A DNA stretch of 64,000 nucleotides, from contig JARGSG010000224.1 of NCBI GenBank assembly GCA_030374805.1, forward strand, positions 248,001-312,000. Reading direction: 5' to 3'. Below, piece after piece: positions 12,001 through 22,341 of this stretch; within the stretch, counting starts at the first letter, position 1; each line of letters begins with the position of its first letter. The position numbers were made by a program, and so were the translations under genes. Source of the DNA: Gracilaria gracilis. Lineage: Eukaryota > Rhodophyta > Florideophyceae > Gracilariales > Gracilariaceae. The notes under the pieces were generated by a model. The model ran no database searches. It worked only from the letters and a program-made list of their open reading frames with translations, and was not told the origin of the DNA.

Positions 12001-12165
12001 GGACTTGTGACGCTTTGTGCGTGAGGGGAAGTGAGGGACGTTGCCGCCGGGGGACAGGAAACGCTTGTTGGCGGTGAGACGGTTGGGGAATCTTCTTTGG
12101 TGCCTTTGAATGGCGGGGATGGTGCGAGCGAAGAAGGAGCAGCCTTCAAAGCAGCAATTAGGCAT
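9033..12165 (-). pseudogene. Plavaka/KDZ-like transposase (copy 1, broken)
   Basis: It starts at the ATG at 12165 with a C2H2/C2HC-type finger (C-x4-C-x12-H-x3-4 spacing, CFEGCSxFARTIPAxQRHQRR). Near 11420-11060 come IWHTPDxTGIDSxIG, VxxYSDKS and LLGYLPTSF. At 11080-10880 come a GFPFRDANGVLRHCHPI block, SSYCADIPE and a CERC knuckle. At 10340 comes FIGAFFDRCWDEVDAAPI, and near 9280 CLRWASDDEHNH. The order finger, YSDKT, LGYLP, C/HP...YxADxPE, CxxC is what is known of Plavaka-type transposases of the KDZ group. The frame shifts near 11800 and 11070, and a TGA interrupts at about 9870. The gene converges on the coiled-coil gene, with under 100 bp between them. It is presumed inactive in this copy, but it identifies the element's superfamily. 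The family call is from memory of motifs and was not searched. Confidence 0.7.
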
Positions 12166-12479
12166 GGCGGGGAGCGGTATGAGGGTGTTGGGGGAGAGGG
12201 TGGTACGTAGTGGTTGGGAGCGTAATATGGCGCACGGAGGGTGGGAAGGAGTGATGGGGGAGGTGGGACGTGATGCGAAGGCGTTTCAAAAGTGAGAGAA
12301 TAAATGGCCGATATCTGATATGAGAGTTGTTGAATAGATGTGCTGTATATCTATAGAGAGTTCCCATTCGAAAGGTTTGTATTCTTCTAATCGTATTCCG
12401 TAAGTAGCTTTCTATGTATACATATCCCTATTCGCCGCCGTATAGTTCTAAATATGTGCCACTTACACACTTACATTGG

Positions 12480-12700
12480 GTTCGGAAACTAACATGAACG
12501 GAAGTAACATGCTAGTTTGTCTTCCATCCAAACTAGAAATGATGGAAATAATCGTGAATGATTCTTTCCACACAAACTAGCACAAGTGGAAATGTAGAAA
12601 TATTTTCGGAAATTAAGCACATCCATATTTGGATAAATTCACCGGTTTTTCGATCATTTTATTTCGGTCATTTTTGACATCAAAACTAGCATTCCGATAA
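12480..12700. repeat. Right terminus of copy 1 with terminal inverted repeat and subterminal GCTAGTT motifs
   Basis: The end sequence AACTAGCATTCCGATAA stops at 12700. Inside it are GCTAGTTT (12511), AAACTAG (about 12530), AAACTAGC (12575) and the terminal AAAACTAGC (12682). This region aligns with 38230-38445 of copy 2. Such short motifs repeated in alternate orientations near the ends are typical of transposase-binding sites in CACTA/Plavaka-like elements. The next 8 bases are CACCGACG. Confidence 0.85.
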
Positions 12701-12708
12701 CACCGACG

Positions 12709-14035
12709 TCAGGCATGTACGAAACTGAAATCACCCAGAAGTTCTGGACGAAAGTCCTCCATTGCGGATATGTCTTTACCGATCGGAATGTGAAGGGGAT
12801 CTTCGTTGAAGGTCTTCTCGCTGCCATAAGGTCAAAGGAGAGATCACCTCACCTCGCATCCCAATATCGGATACGATGCACTTGCCTGATACGCGGAATC
12901 ATGTGGAGACACTCATAGTGCTTCACGTCGACAGTCCGTTCGGGTCGATAATCAAAAACCAACCGCTTGGAAAGAGTTTTATTGTACCGCTCGGAAGGAG
13001 CACAGTATCGATACCGCGTCGGAATCTATCTATCCCGTATCGGAGGAAGACGAGGAACATATCCTCGCGGTGTCCCGCCTGTCCTCCATTGCCCCGCCTC
13101 CCACCATGCCTTCGGCTTCAACGCTTGCTCAGTCCGTTCGGCCTTACCCCAGTCCTGCCAGCTCCAGGGCCCAACAACTCCAAGGGGCAGGCGTCAGTTA
13201 GACCGTGTCGTATTTGCCTTTCACGGGAGCTCAATTTTTGTCAGTTGTTTCCACCGGACCTAAAAAAGAAGCTCCTGGACATACGGGAGGCAAAGTATCA
13301 GCAACGCCACCAAGAAGGCTACTACAGTAGCTTTGAGACCGGCCGGAAAGCTGATAATATGAGGAACAACACTGGATACCGCCAGAGCAGGCAACCCCGC
13401 CCGACGTACTTATCACGACCGACAAAGGCCGCTATGTTGGTTGAGGAGCCTGCTCCTGACTAGTAAAAGGACCGGGAGGAAGGGTAAAGGCATCTTTTTC
13501 TCCAAGGGGGCCCGCTGTCCTGACATTTGAAATGACTGACACGGATATAGAAGCCGGAACGGTCCTATTTTCTGGCGCGAAGTACAAGGTGCACGTGTCA
13601 CTTGGCCTCAACAAGTCACTTATATACCCTTTTACGGAAGTTCTCGACACCGGAGCCGGGCCCTCTCTGGGTCCCGAACGCCATCTCCCTCCGAAATGGC
13701 GCTCAAAACTCCGACCGGACGTAAGAACCCAAATTACGGACGCGGCGACCATTTGTGAAGATGTAACCCGTCGGATGTCCCGGCGGAACTGTGCGTTCGC
13801 GATCGCGAAGAGCCGTGGCCTCCACTTCCGAGATAAATCTCTTTTCCATAAGGTCAAAGAACACGTAAGTACCCCCATACAGACTTCGGCGTCCCAGAGA
13901 CTGGTCAGCAGGATTAATGCTTTCATAGCGACAGCTCAAAGCGAGAGGTACTGCATTACAGTCGATCTGGTCCATCGCGTCCAAAAGGGAGAGCACTTCG
14001 TTGTTGTTACCGGCACCGCCGAGGATATGTAAGAG
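12709..14035 (+). pseudogene. Ty3/gypsy element A: gag C-terminal half and aspartic protease
   Basis: Reading from 12715, FWxKVLHCGYVFxDRNVKGIFVEGLLAAIRS aligns with FWRRAYRCGSLFSENRLKLLFNAGLLPAIRT of the minus-strand gag at 43009-43779. Near 13200, CRICLSR...LLDIREAKYQQRHQEGYY aligns with CYICLSK...LLALRNENYQARRSEGMF at 42400-42855. At about 13650 is VLDTGAGPSL, the aspartic protease motif, matched by VLDTGAGPNL in element B. Frameshifts occur near 12900 and 13460. The gag is cut on its left by transposon copy 1. The RT expected after the protease is not seen. Transmembrane or envelope-like sequence is absent. Confidence 0.7.
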
Positions 14036-14184
14036 ATCCAATGAACGGATTCCGTTGCACACTCGCCGTGGAAGGTTCCACAGTCGAGACTGGCCTACAC
14101 CTCGAAGAGAAGATATGCCGCACGGCGGGCCATCCACTCGGTGAGGACGGCAGACCACCACCCGGAGAACTGATTGGTACACAA

Positions 14185-15146
14185 TTATGTACCAATATAG
14201 GGGGGAAATGACAGAAGCTTTATGTAGCAACCCTGGAAAGCCTCGTACGCCGCCCACATTCGTGGCAGAGGAACATAGCGTCCACGCATGTAGCGCGATC
14301 GGGTCGTTTCGGATTCCAAGTTCTGATATAGTATCATATACCCGAATTGGGAGAAGGCACGAAGTTTGAAACGGATCATCTGTAAGAAGGTAGACCGCGG
14401 AAAGCGACAGAGATGACGGAATTCGGCACAAAGTATCGGTCTCACCCAACAGAGATAATTCTGGTGCACACCCGCTTGGGGAACCCGTCGCAGAATGGAG
14501 GGAGCCAACTCCGCGAGTTGGTCGCCATAGGCAATTTCCCTTAGGGTGAGATAGAAGGCCACGTCGAAACTGTGCTACTCGAGAACCGGAAACTCCGAAA
14601 GCGTTCTGTAGAGTTGCTGGTAAGCGAGACGGATCATCGCAGTTTGCGCTTGGGCACCGCTCTCGCCACGTTGATGAACTACCATGTGAACCGGCACAGC
14701 TACCCTAGTACGCCAATCAAAGACTATGGTGACCCAAATATGGGGGTCACCTGGGATTAAAACGCTGCCATCAGCGTAGTGCTCGACAAGACCATCGTTC
14801 TGCACCATCGTTGGGCGAACAAAGGAGCACTGCGATAGCGCGCAGGTTTTTCCCGTGGATCCACGTCGACCACTTCATCGTAAGATAAAAGATTGATCGC
14901 CATCGGCGCTTGAGAGATGACGTTCGGTGCGGCGGAGGACCCAGCCAGCGCGTTGTCGTGATGAGATCCCGAAGAGAGCAATGCAGCAGTCTGGAACCCA
15001 GAGAAGAATCCCTGTGCAGGTCGATTGGACCCATCCGGCGGAGTTCCACCGAAGTAGTTCGAATTGCTCATCGCAGGAGGCGGCAGGATGGATTCGGAAG
15101 TTGATGGACGTCGCGGTATTGGCGGAAGGTTTTCGTCTGCGTGCAA
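14185..15146 (-). pseudogene. Unrecognised antisense ORF, probably the extra ORF of element A (broken)
   Basis: Minus-strand reading from ATG at 15146 (15071 is an alternative, MSNSNYFGG) gives a Ser/Ala/Pro-rich start, then YDEVVDVDPREKPARYRSAPLFAQ. After a frame change come EHYADGSVLIPGDPHIWVTIVFDWRTRVAVPVHM, then AFYLTLREIAYGDQLAELAPSILRRVPQAG and MWAAYEAFQGC. It lies between the protease of element A and the point where element B inserted, on the strand opposite to element A. Element B has an antisense ORF in the equivalent place (about 16960-18279), so this may be its counterpart, although the two show only weak resemblance by eye. No family recognised. Confidence 0.4.
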
Positions 15147-15426
15147 GAGCTGGGACTTATGTGGGAGTCAGTCACTGGACGCATCATCGCCCGAAGCGGC
15201 TTGGCTTTTCTTCAAATCTATGGGGCGTCGTTGAACCTCTTTCGAGTTAGTCTTGCACCCTAAGAAGAAGGACATGAAGAGCAACGCGTTCTTGCGGGAC
15301 TCACCGCAAATGCAATTCATATGGTGTGTGAAGGAGCTACACTTCAGGGAAGAGAGTTATGACTAGTTTTCCAACCCATAGTTCATGATGGGAGGACCTC
15401 AATGGGTATTAGTTATGAGTGCCGTG

Positions 15427-15431
15427 GCAGT
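15427..15431. other. Target site duplication GCAGT, left side of chromovirus B
   Basis: GCAGT directly precedes the 3' LTR of element B. The same five bases follow its 5' LTR at 45136-45140. A 5-bp duplication is the usual size for Ty3/gypsy integration, and it shows that everything between, about 29.7 kb, is one retrotransposon with later insertions. Confidence 0.8.
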
Positions 15432-15905
15432 TTTTGTATAGTGGCACGATGCAATAACTACGGAGGAAAGGGTTCGGAGCATAGGGGCCAACGGCGACAC
15501 CACTGGTACGGCAGTGTAATGGGTGGGCGCTAACTGCCATGCCTGCAGAAGAGGGCGTGCGACGAAGCGAGGGCTTGTAAACCTTAAGGCAATAACACTA
15601 CTAACCAAGGAGGCTAAAAGTAGTCAAGATGGTCTCTGAATTTACCACAGGAGAGAGGCGCAGCTCGAGCAGCCTAAATACCGACCGCGAGGCGCCTCGA
15701 CCTCTAGAGTCGTGCACTGTAACGCGGTGCACTACGTGTACTAACTATACTACCTATAGCACAAAAACTATTAATTAGAAATGAAATAACCATCGGGGGC
15801 CTGCCAAAGGCCACATGTGCAGTGCGTGAAGACATAACCGCAAGGACACCATCCACGGCGGCCACTTGCATTAGGGAGTCATCAAAAGGGGCTAATATTA
15901 TAACA
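15432..15905 (-). repeat. 3' LTR of chromovirus B
   Basis: On the minus strand it begins TGTTATAATATTAG and ends near CTATACAAAA. It aligns along its whole length with 44664-45135, and similarity stops at both edges, which defines the repeat. No primer-binding-like sequence follows it, while a polypurine tract precedes it. It is therefore the 3' copy rather than a 5' LTR of another element. Confidence 0.85.
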
Positions 15906-15923
15906 CATCCCCCCCCCCCCCCC
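15906..15923 (-). promoter_or_regulatory. Polypurine tract of chromovirus B
   Basis: On the minus strand a run of 15 G followed by ATG abuts the start of the 3' LTR. Its position and purine composition fit the plus-strand primer for reverse transcription. The homopolymer length may be affected by sequencing error. Confidence 0.7.
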
Positions 15924-16959
15924 GGAAACTTCGCCGTTCTCGGCCAAGTCCAGCATGACGGTCGCTGTTTCCCATTGAGAATAACTCTCAACTTCGGTTG
16001 TAGCGTTCCAATGATTAATGCCTGAGTGTTACAGACCATTGGTATCGTTCGTCATACCATCCATCCGCCGAGCTCTTGGTACGCTCACTCGCTCACCGTC
16101 GGAGTACTCAACATGTCCAGCGGGGACTGCCGTTCCACTGGTAGTGGTGAACCGCTTTCTCCATGCATGCCGCGGCGTTGGCCGCCACCGCTACTTCCTC
16201 ACTCGAGGTCTATCCGAAAGCAGGACTCCAATGGATCACATGCAGTATGACAGTGGCTATCTCCATCCCGGGGATCGCTATGATCACACCGTTCGTCGCC
16301 AGCGCGGAGTGAACCGCTAGGCAGGGATGGCGTTTCCCGTTGGAACGTATCTAGCCCATCAGAGACAGTACTTCGGTGTCCAACGCTTCGCAGCCATCCC
16401 GGAGACGCAGCGTGGCCCGAAGAGAAGTCGTCAAATGGCCTGGTGCCAACGGTGGTTGCACAGTCCATTGGATTGGAAAACCTTTCCGGAATGCTTCGCT
16501 GAGGTCCGCCACGACATTTCTTACCTAAGGACCCTGAAGGAAGAGGGATAACAGCGTCGGAGCAACGTGCTGCTACGCGAGGTGTAAGACAACTTTGCTG
16601 ATCAATCGGTTCACTTCCCTCCCTCCGGTCACAACCTCCTCGGTCTGATGTCTTTCCCACCGCCGTACGATCAGTTGTACTCGATTAAGGACCGAGCCTA
16701 GTGGAACGAATTCGCTGAGCCTGAAGGTAAGAGAGCGACCCTTGGGTATATGTTCTTTTGGCACCAAGTGGATTTTCATGATATGGAAGCTCTCGACCGT
16801 AACAGACTATATCCCAGGCTCTCATTCTTTCAGGAAATTGACTGGCAGGATTTCTGGTCGGTGTCCAATCTCCTTGCGGTATCCACTCCTCCATTGGTAG
16901 CTTACCACTCGCGCAATAGATTACGTAACCGACGGATAGGCGCAACTAGCTGGCCTGGC
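15924..16959. other. Internal 3' region of chromovirus B without a recognisable gene
   Basis: Only short overlapping frames on both strands are present. A plus-strand reading at 16740-16900 (HQVDFHDMEALDRNRLYPRL) may be a decayed upstream part of the antisense ORF that follows, but no domain is recognisable. Confidence 0.4.
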
Positions 16960-18279
16960 AGGTACTTACGGTGGAATGGGCCGTATTCGTTCTCATGGCT
17001 TTACTGGATACCTGCAGGTATGGCGTTCGGTGCAACGTGCGCACCACTGATAACCGAGTCTGGAGTTATGACACCAGTTGCCCAAGTTCGGCTGGTCGTG
17101 TGGTTCGTCTCTCTCGGATGATCATTGTCTATCTCCGCGGATTGGGCATCCAGAATCTTCTCCGGGGAACTGCTTATAGAGTTGAACGCGTGGAGACCCT
17201 TCTATATTACGTACTTCGAGTAGATTGGGCCGCTACGCCCGGTTACCTTTTGGTATGACTTCGAGATTGCCAACTTTGCACCTATCCCTCGTCACCCTCC
17301 AGGAATGGACGAAGGGAAGAGCTATCTGCCGTTTTCGGTTCGCGCCCTGCCAGATTCAATCCCACGGAAGATCGTCGCGCCCTATTATCTTAAGGCAAGA
17401 TTTTTCTCCATTGGGTGTCTGGCCCCGGAGAACGTTCCATTGGCTCATCCTGCTATTCCCAGTGGCGTGTAAGACCTCTTCGCCCCCGAAACTGTCGCTG
17501 CTACCCCCGTTCTTGGGACGTTACCTCATGGTCCTCCAGTAGTTACCAAGCTCATCGTTCCGGTGGCAGTTGCTTCATCGGATGATCCTTCGGTTCTTGA
17601 GGCTCCTCCGTCAACTGGTGGTGCTTCGCCTGCGCCAAGCAGGACAATGACTGCGCCAGTAGTAGTAGTTGAACCAGCGGTGGAGCCTCCGGCCTTGTCA
17701 GTCACTCCAAAGGTATCTGGAGCCGCCATGGACATTGCGCCTATCTTGGAATCCTCCCCGGCGTCTCTGATTGCGCGATTGGGGGCTCCGACTTGGGCCG
17801 CGCTGCAGAGCCTTCTGGTGGAGATGCGAGGGCACGGGTATATTGGGAGCTGGTGCCTTGGAGATATCTTCATGATGGCGCGTCCCTGGTTTTGTCGATT
17901 CTCTAGGTTTGCGGCCCTCAGGGCGGAGACGCAAGAGTTGCGCTCTAGCCTCGAGACTGTCCTTCATGAGAGCATGCAACACCTTTCCCAACCTATGACG
18001 GTCAATTTAGACCAACGGACCGGTTGGAATTTGGTTCACCTCACTGATTCCGAAGGTTCTGAGGACCCGCACACACTACCTGAAGGAGTCCCAGCTCCTC
18101 CCCGTGGTGTGCCATACGAGCGAGGCCGTCGTAATCGTCATTCCGGTGGAGCTGAAGGCACTAAGATGGCCCGTGGTAGTGCCATAGGCGGTGGAGCTGG
18201 CGCTTATGGCGCGCCTTCCACCACCGGAGCTAATGCGGCGGGTCCTTCCAGGGGTGCCAGACCTGCATCTTGTTTCTAA
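16960..18279 (+). pseudogene. Antisense additional ORF of chromovirus B (unknown function)
   Basis: This plus-strand coding region lies opposite to the retrotransposon's own transcription, between its chromodomain and 3' LTR. Pieces read YDTSCPSSAGRVVRLSRM and LRGLGIQNLL, then EIANFAPIPRHPPG, then an open stretch 17563-18279. That stretch is rich in Pro/Ala/Val, contains a helical segment (TWAALQSLLVEMRGHG), and ends in a Gly/Arg/Ser-rich tail (GGGAGAYGAPSTTGANAAG). At least two frame interruptions occur before 17563. Additional ORFs in this position, sometimes antisense, are known from some plant Ty3/gypsy lineages. Relationship to those is not shown. It could instead be a remnant of a separate insertion. 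Confidence 0.4.
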
Positions 18280-18907
18280 GGTAAAGCTATACTTTCTGCT
18301 TTCGATTGATTTCCCTTTCCTTTACGAGCACTTTTTACCAGTGGTATCGCTTCGACTTACCACCGGCTTTCTATTGGCTAGCGCATGATGGCCGAACGCT
18401 TCACGGGACGGTTCACCAGCTAACTGCATGCTGACAACCTGACGCGATCTCCGGGTGGTATGCGTGCTGCTGGGTGCTACCCTTGTGCCCCTGGAAAGAC
18501 ATCAAAGGGTATACAAATCCATCGGAGAAGGTCAGCAGATGATGGCAAAGCCCCGCGCGAGGCTAGATGGCGCTTTGCGCGCACGCGAGTGCCGATGGTT
18601 CATCAAAATAAACTAATTGCCTGTTTTTTTGAGCTTGCCGACGATTTGTCGGCGGTTTGATCTCGCGACACTGGCGCAATCGCCTCAGACGGGTCAAAAG
18701 CATCCATTAGAGAAGAATCCAAATCCGGGTCCGACATGCCTCTGCGCGGCTTTGTTTTCGAGATACAGGCCATTCTTTGTTTTCGACCGTATACCCATGT
18801 AGCAAGGCATCTGAAAAAATTGATGCAATTCCCATTGGATTTTTCGAAATGCGCGCCCCGTGGCAAGCGGTGCTTGCGCTGTAGGGTAACCAGTCGCTAG
18901 TTAAAAA
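18280..18907. other. Non-coding remainder of element B
   Basis: No credible frame or repeat boundary was seen here. It is probably untranslated sequence between the antisense ORF and the pol 3' end. Confidence 0.4.
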
Positions 18908-18989
18908 ATTAGTCCGTTAGATGGTTAGAGGTCAAATCAGATACACCAATTAGTCCGTTAGGTGGTTACGAGTCAAATTACATACACCA
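18908..18989. repeat. 41-bp tandem duplication
   Basis: Two adjacent 41-bp units, each starting ATTAGTCCGTTAG and ending ATACACCA (18908-18948 and 18949-18989), differ at a handful of positions. They sit just downstream of the pol stop codon on the minus strand. Confidence 0.9.
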
Positions 18990-19075
18990 ATGTGTAATCG
19001 ACTGAACCGTTGGAGAAGTGGCGCAGTTGTAACTTGCAGATGCGTGGACGCGTTCGTTTAAGCGTCGTACGCCCC

Positions 19076-19452
19076 CTACTTAAAGGCACACTCCATGCGC
19101 CCTTGTTTCTTCCAGTACCTATGGATAACGTTCTCCGGGATATGACTACGAGGTTCCCAAGAGTCCTGCGTTGGTGCGAAGTCATACCAACGGACTTTGT
19201 ACACGACCTTGCCGTCGTCGTCGATACCAGCGGAGACAAAGTGGGCGATCACATACTCCTTGGGCAGGACCTCCTCGGGAATATACATTGTGCCCAATAG
19301 AGCAAAGCCGGAAGGATACCGATCGTCAGACGGCGCAGGACTCTTTTCAGCACTCACGAGACCATCACCCAGCGGAACCAAATATTCCCCTGGAAGGTCC
19401 ATCTCGTCCAGCGGAGCAAAACTGTTGGCAGGTGGGTTAGTTGCAACGTCGA
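19076..19452 (-). pseudogene. Chromodomain end of element B pol (3' fragment)
   Basis: Minus-strand reading from 19402 contains YVIAHFVSAG, then VVYKVRWYDFAPTQDSWEP and NVIHRYWKK, a clear chromodomain (aromatic cage-type residues Y, W, W) with a stop at about 19076. Chromodomains at the C-terminus of integrase target chromoviruses to methylated-histone chromatin. The fragment is separated from the rest of pol (38448 and above) by insertion of transposon copy 2 at 19452/38448. Confidence 0.85.
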
Positions 19453-19454
19453 TG

Positions 19455-19640
19455 TTATCGGAATGCTAGTTTAGTACGCTAGATCACTAGTTATGAAAAT
19501 AAAAGTCCGAAAAAACTAGCAATATCGATATTGCGCTAGTTGGGAAGGCAAAATTCTTTTTCTGGAAATCGCCTTTCCACGTGCGGCAGTTGAACTTCAT
19601 TTGTTGAAGTTGTATGCTAGTTTGCAATTCGTGCGCCACT
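19455..19640. repeat. Left terminus of copy 2 with subterminal GCTAGTT array
   Basis: GCTAGTT or its complement occurs at 19465, 19486 (CTAGTT), 19514, 19535 and 19616. Also present are the palindrome GCAATATCGATATTGC (19519-19534) and an AACTTCA...TGAAGTT stem (about 19593-19611). These mirror the motif array at the right end and are good candidates for transposase binding sites. Confidence 0.8.
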
Positions 19641-19712
19641 GCCCGTTACCTCACATTCGTCGCAGTCGTCAAAATCACTCAAAAAATTTACTCTCGGGTC
19701 ACCAGCGCTGGT

Positions 19713-20666
19713 TTATTCCAACTCGGCATTCGGATCCTGAGTCTCAGTTTCCCTAAACGTCATGTTAAAGAAGTCTAACGGACAACTCTCCTCATTCTGG
19801 TTCACCCTCCTAGCACCAAAGCGGCTTCGAACACCTCCGAGCCTCTTGTCCTTCTGCTCCTCCAATATACGCTTCGCCGTCCTCGCAGCCGCCGCCGCAC
19901 TCCCGAAACCCACCAACGGCTCGCCACACGGCAGCTGCGGCGGCACAAACACCTTCCCATTCTCGTCCACCATCACCCCACCCTTCCTCCTCTTCTTCAG
20001 TCGACTCCCCACACCTTCTCCTCCCTTCTCTTCTCCCCCCCTCCCTCACACTCGCCCGCCCACCCCGAGAACCAGACGTCACCGGCGACCCTTTACCTTC
20101 TACCTCTCTCACCCCTACTCCCCCTCCCCTCACCATTTCCTTCAACTCCATCAGCAATTTGCACGCATTCCCCCCCTGTCCCACTTGCTCCTCCAACACT
20201 TCAACCCTACCTTCAGCCCCATGTTCTCCTTTCGCAGCCTCCCCATCTCCCTCCCCACGCACTCCAACTTCCCATTCACATGTCCCACAGCCCCCACCCC
20301 AGTCGCGTTCATCCTCTTCCGAATCGTCGAAATCAATTCTATCGGCACCCCAACCTGCGACACATTCAGCACCACACCTCCCATGTCTGCCACCATCTCT
20401 GACAGCATGTCGTCGAAGTGCTCCTTCAAACTCCCCCCAAGCTTCCTCACCCGTTCCTCTATCTCCTTCATAAACCTTGTCTCCGGTCCTCCTCCTCCAT
20501 CCCCATCCCCATCACCTCCACCGCCTCCTCCATCCCCATGACAAACCATCTGAATCACACAAACCCCCTCAGTACCCCCTCCCTCTTTCCGCGGCGCCGT
20601 CTCTGGCACTTCCGTCCTATGCAGCAGAGCCATTAGCTCCTCGTCACCAACGTATCCATTCGACAT
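19713..20666 (-). pseudogene. Coiled-coil/charged protein at the left end of the giant transposon
   Basis: The likely start is the ATG at 20666 (MSNGYVGDEELMALLHR). A Gly/Asp linker is followed by a helical stretch with heptad character (FMKEIEERVRKLGGSLKEHF, GREMGRLRKENMGLK), then EVLEEQVGQGGNACKLLMELKEMV. The C-terminal part has a basic KKRRKGG and SAAAAARTAKRILEEQKDKR, ending near 19713. Two frame changes (about 20190 and 20010) break it. No homologue is recognised; copy 1's equivalent is outside the window. It might assist end recognition, since it is the gene nearest the left terminus. Confidence 0.5.
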
Positions 20667-20799
20667 ACCGAGAAAAGACGGCGTCTGGCGATAAACGACT
20701 TGAACAGGCCTGAGCGACTTACAACAACTCTCGTCCTTGCCAACCTTGATCACAGCCGTTACACTCGTGGCCACACACCCCTCTACCCCGCAGGCCTAT

Positions 20800-21182
20800 T
20801 TGTATCACAATTTTCTATACCTCAATTTCCCGCCATTCCCCAAAAACTCCATTTCTCCCAGATATTTCCATATTTTCGTTTTTTCGTTTCAGTACCATCC
20901 GACAAAACCAATCCACAGCGTCCGTTCCTTAAATCCGTACCATTACATGCTCCCCTTTATACTTAATTTCGACACATCTCTTTTCATAAACACATTCATC
21001 AGTTTTAATACCTTCATACCCACCTACCTCATTCTTTCAACTACTTAGTCATAAAAACTATCTTTTCCTCTGAAATCACTTTATCGATGTATACATCGGC
21101 AACACCGTTCTCTACTTAAGCATCTCTCCCTTCCTCTCCTGTAGCACAATATCTCCTCACAGCATCCAACAAATTCGACATA
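20800..21182. other. A/T-richer intergenic stretch between two divergently oriented element genes
   Basis: No coding signal is seen. It lies between the minus-strand coiled-coil gene and the plus-strand Rossmann gene and presumably holds both promoters. No motif could be assigned. Confidence 0.4.
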
Positions 21183-22015
21183 ATGACCTCGCCTTCCTCT
21201 TCTCTCCGCTCCTCCCACACCCCAGCTATTGTTGTATGCAGAGGCCGCATTGGCTCCATGCTTTACGACCACGTACCCCTCAAGATACCATTCTTTCACT
21301 CCAAGATTTCATAGCCGCACACAGCGTTCCGCAAGGTCCCATTTTCTTCTGCGGCAGGAGCAACTTGTTGGAAACAGTAATTCGCTCCTGCCCCCCATCT
21401 CGCAGACAAGACTTGGTCTTCATTCAGAACTGCCACATTCTTCCCATTCTTTCAAAACATTGTCTTCATCACACGACACGAGCAGTTCTTTACATTGCCG
21501 TACCTACTCTCGGTGCACCTCCACAGGATGGCGTCACCACTCTTACTCCCAACGGCCTCACAACTGTCACCGGAAAATGGGCTTTCGCACTAGCACGACG
21601 CTTCTTTAACGCAGGTCTCACTTGCAATATCGTTGACGAAGACGCCTTCTCTAAATTCTACTACGAAAAGCTCGTCTGGATCTCTCCATTCAACCTAGTT
21701 GGTTCCTCCCACGGCTTCATTACCATGCATGACGTGGCCACCCACTACAATATCATAGTCTCAACGATAATGAAGGAACTACTCGGCATAATCTCCTCCT
21801 ACACAGGTATCTCCTACAATATCCCTTCCACAGTACAATCCCTCCTCCCCTACGGCAGCACTCTTACCTCCTTCCCCGCCTCATTCTCCGAGTGCGAATT
21901 CAGAAATGCTTACTTCTACCTTTCCTCCGAGGATACCAAGAGAGCGGGCTTGCCTGACCCTGCCCCTTCTCACACCGACTATGTCAATGTCCTTAGAAAA
22001 GACATTCTCTTTTAG
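21183..22015 (+). pseudogene. Rossmann-fold, ketopantoate-reductase-like cargo gene
   Basis: From the ATG at 21183 the reading gives HTPAIVVCRGRIGSML, resembling a GxGxxG-type dinucleotide-binding start. After a frame change near 21240-21290 it continues as PQDTILSLQDFIAAH, IFFCGRSNLLE, RQDLVFIQN and GKWAFALARRFFNAGLTCNIVDED. It then gives FSKFYYEKLVWISPFNLVG and ends at 22015. The spacing (nucleotide-binding start, QN near the middle, GP/G-rich turn, then WeKLvxNxxxN-like YEKLVWISPFNLVG) resembles the ApbA/PanE family, but key residues are only partly matched. It may be a captured host gene. The equivalent of copy 1 lies outside the window, so whether it belongs to the whole family is untested. 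Confidence 0.45.
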
Positions 22016-22341
22016 TACCAGTACTACTTCGGTCTCATTTTGTAAAAAAGATATCTTCTCACAATACTCTCTCTCCATACCCCACGCTTTGTAACTCATT
22101 TTCTTTCTTCAACAATCCTTTTATGCTCACATTATATCAAAACATTCGTTCATTTCTCATTACTAGTCAAGTCACCTCACTCTCACACACATAACACTAC
22201 ACGCCCTACATGTTTTATCTAGTCCTTCTCATAATCCATTATCATCGGTCCCTCCTCGTAGTCCCCATCCGTGTTATCAGCCTTGTGGCCGTGTACCTCG
22301 TCATCTTCCTCTCCATAATCCTCCTCTCCAACTTCCTCTTC

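Larger units (their letters stand above)
1..12700. mobile_element. Giant Plavaka/KDZ-like DNA transposon, copy 1 (left end outside window)
   Basis: This is the right-hand two thirds of the same element that is complete at 19455-38445. Gene order and orientation match: the minus-strand gene with the dioxygenase-type end (cut by the window edge), the palindrome-bearing divergent intergenic region, the methyltransferase-SET gene (+), the basic coiled-coil gene (+) and the transposase (-). The right end is AACTAGCATTCCGATAA finishing at 12700, identical to the right end of copy 2 and the inverse of copy 2's left end. The last 200 bp or so also align with copy 2. Immediately to the right lies Ty3/gypsy gag sequence, so the element inserted into a retrotransposon. 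Position 1 corresponds to roughly 24325 of copy 2, so about 5 kb of left arm should lie upstream of this window. Element boundaries are directly visible on the right and inferred on the left. Confidence 0.85.

Noticed and set aside
15432-15905. A 5' or solo LTR of an independent element
   Set aside because: A polypurine tract abuts it, no primer-binding site follows, and GCAGT matches the duplication beyond the LTR at 44664-45135.
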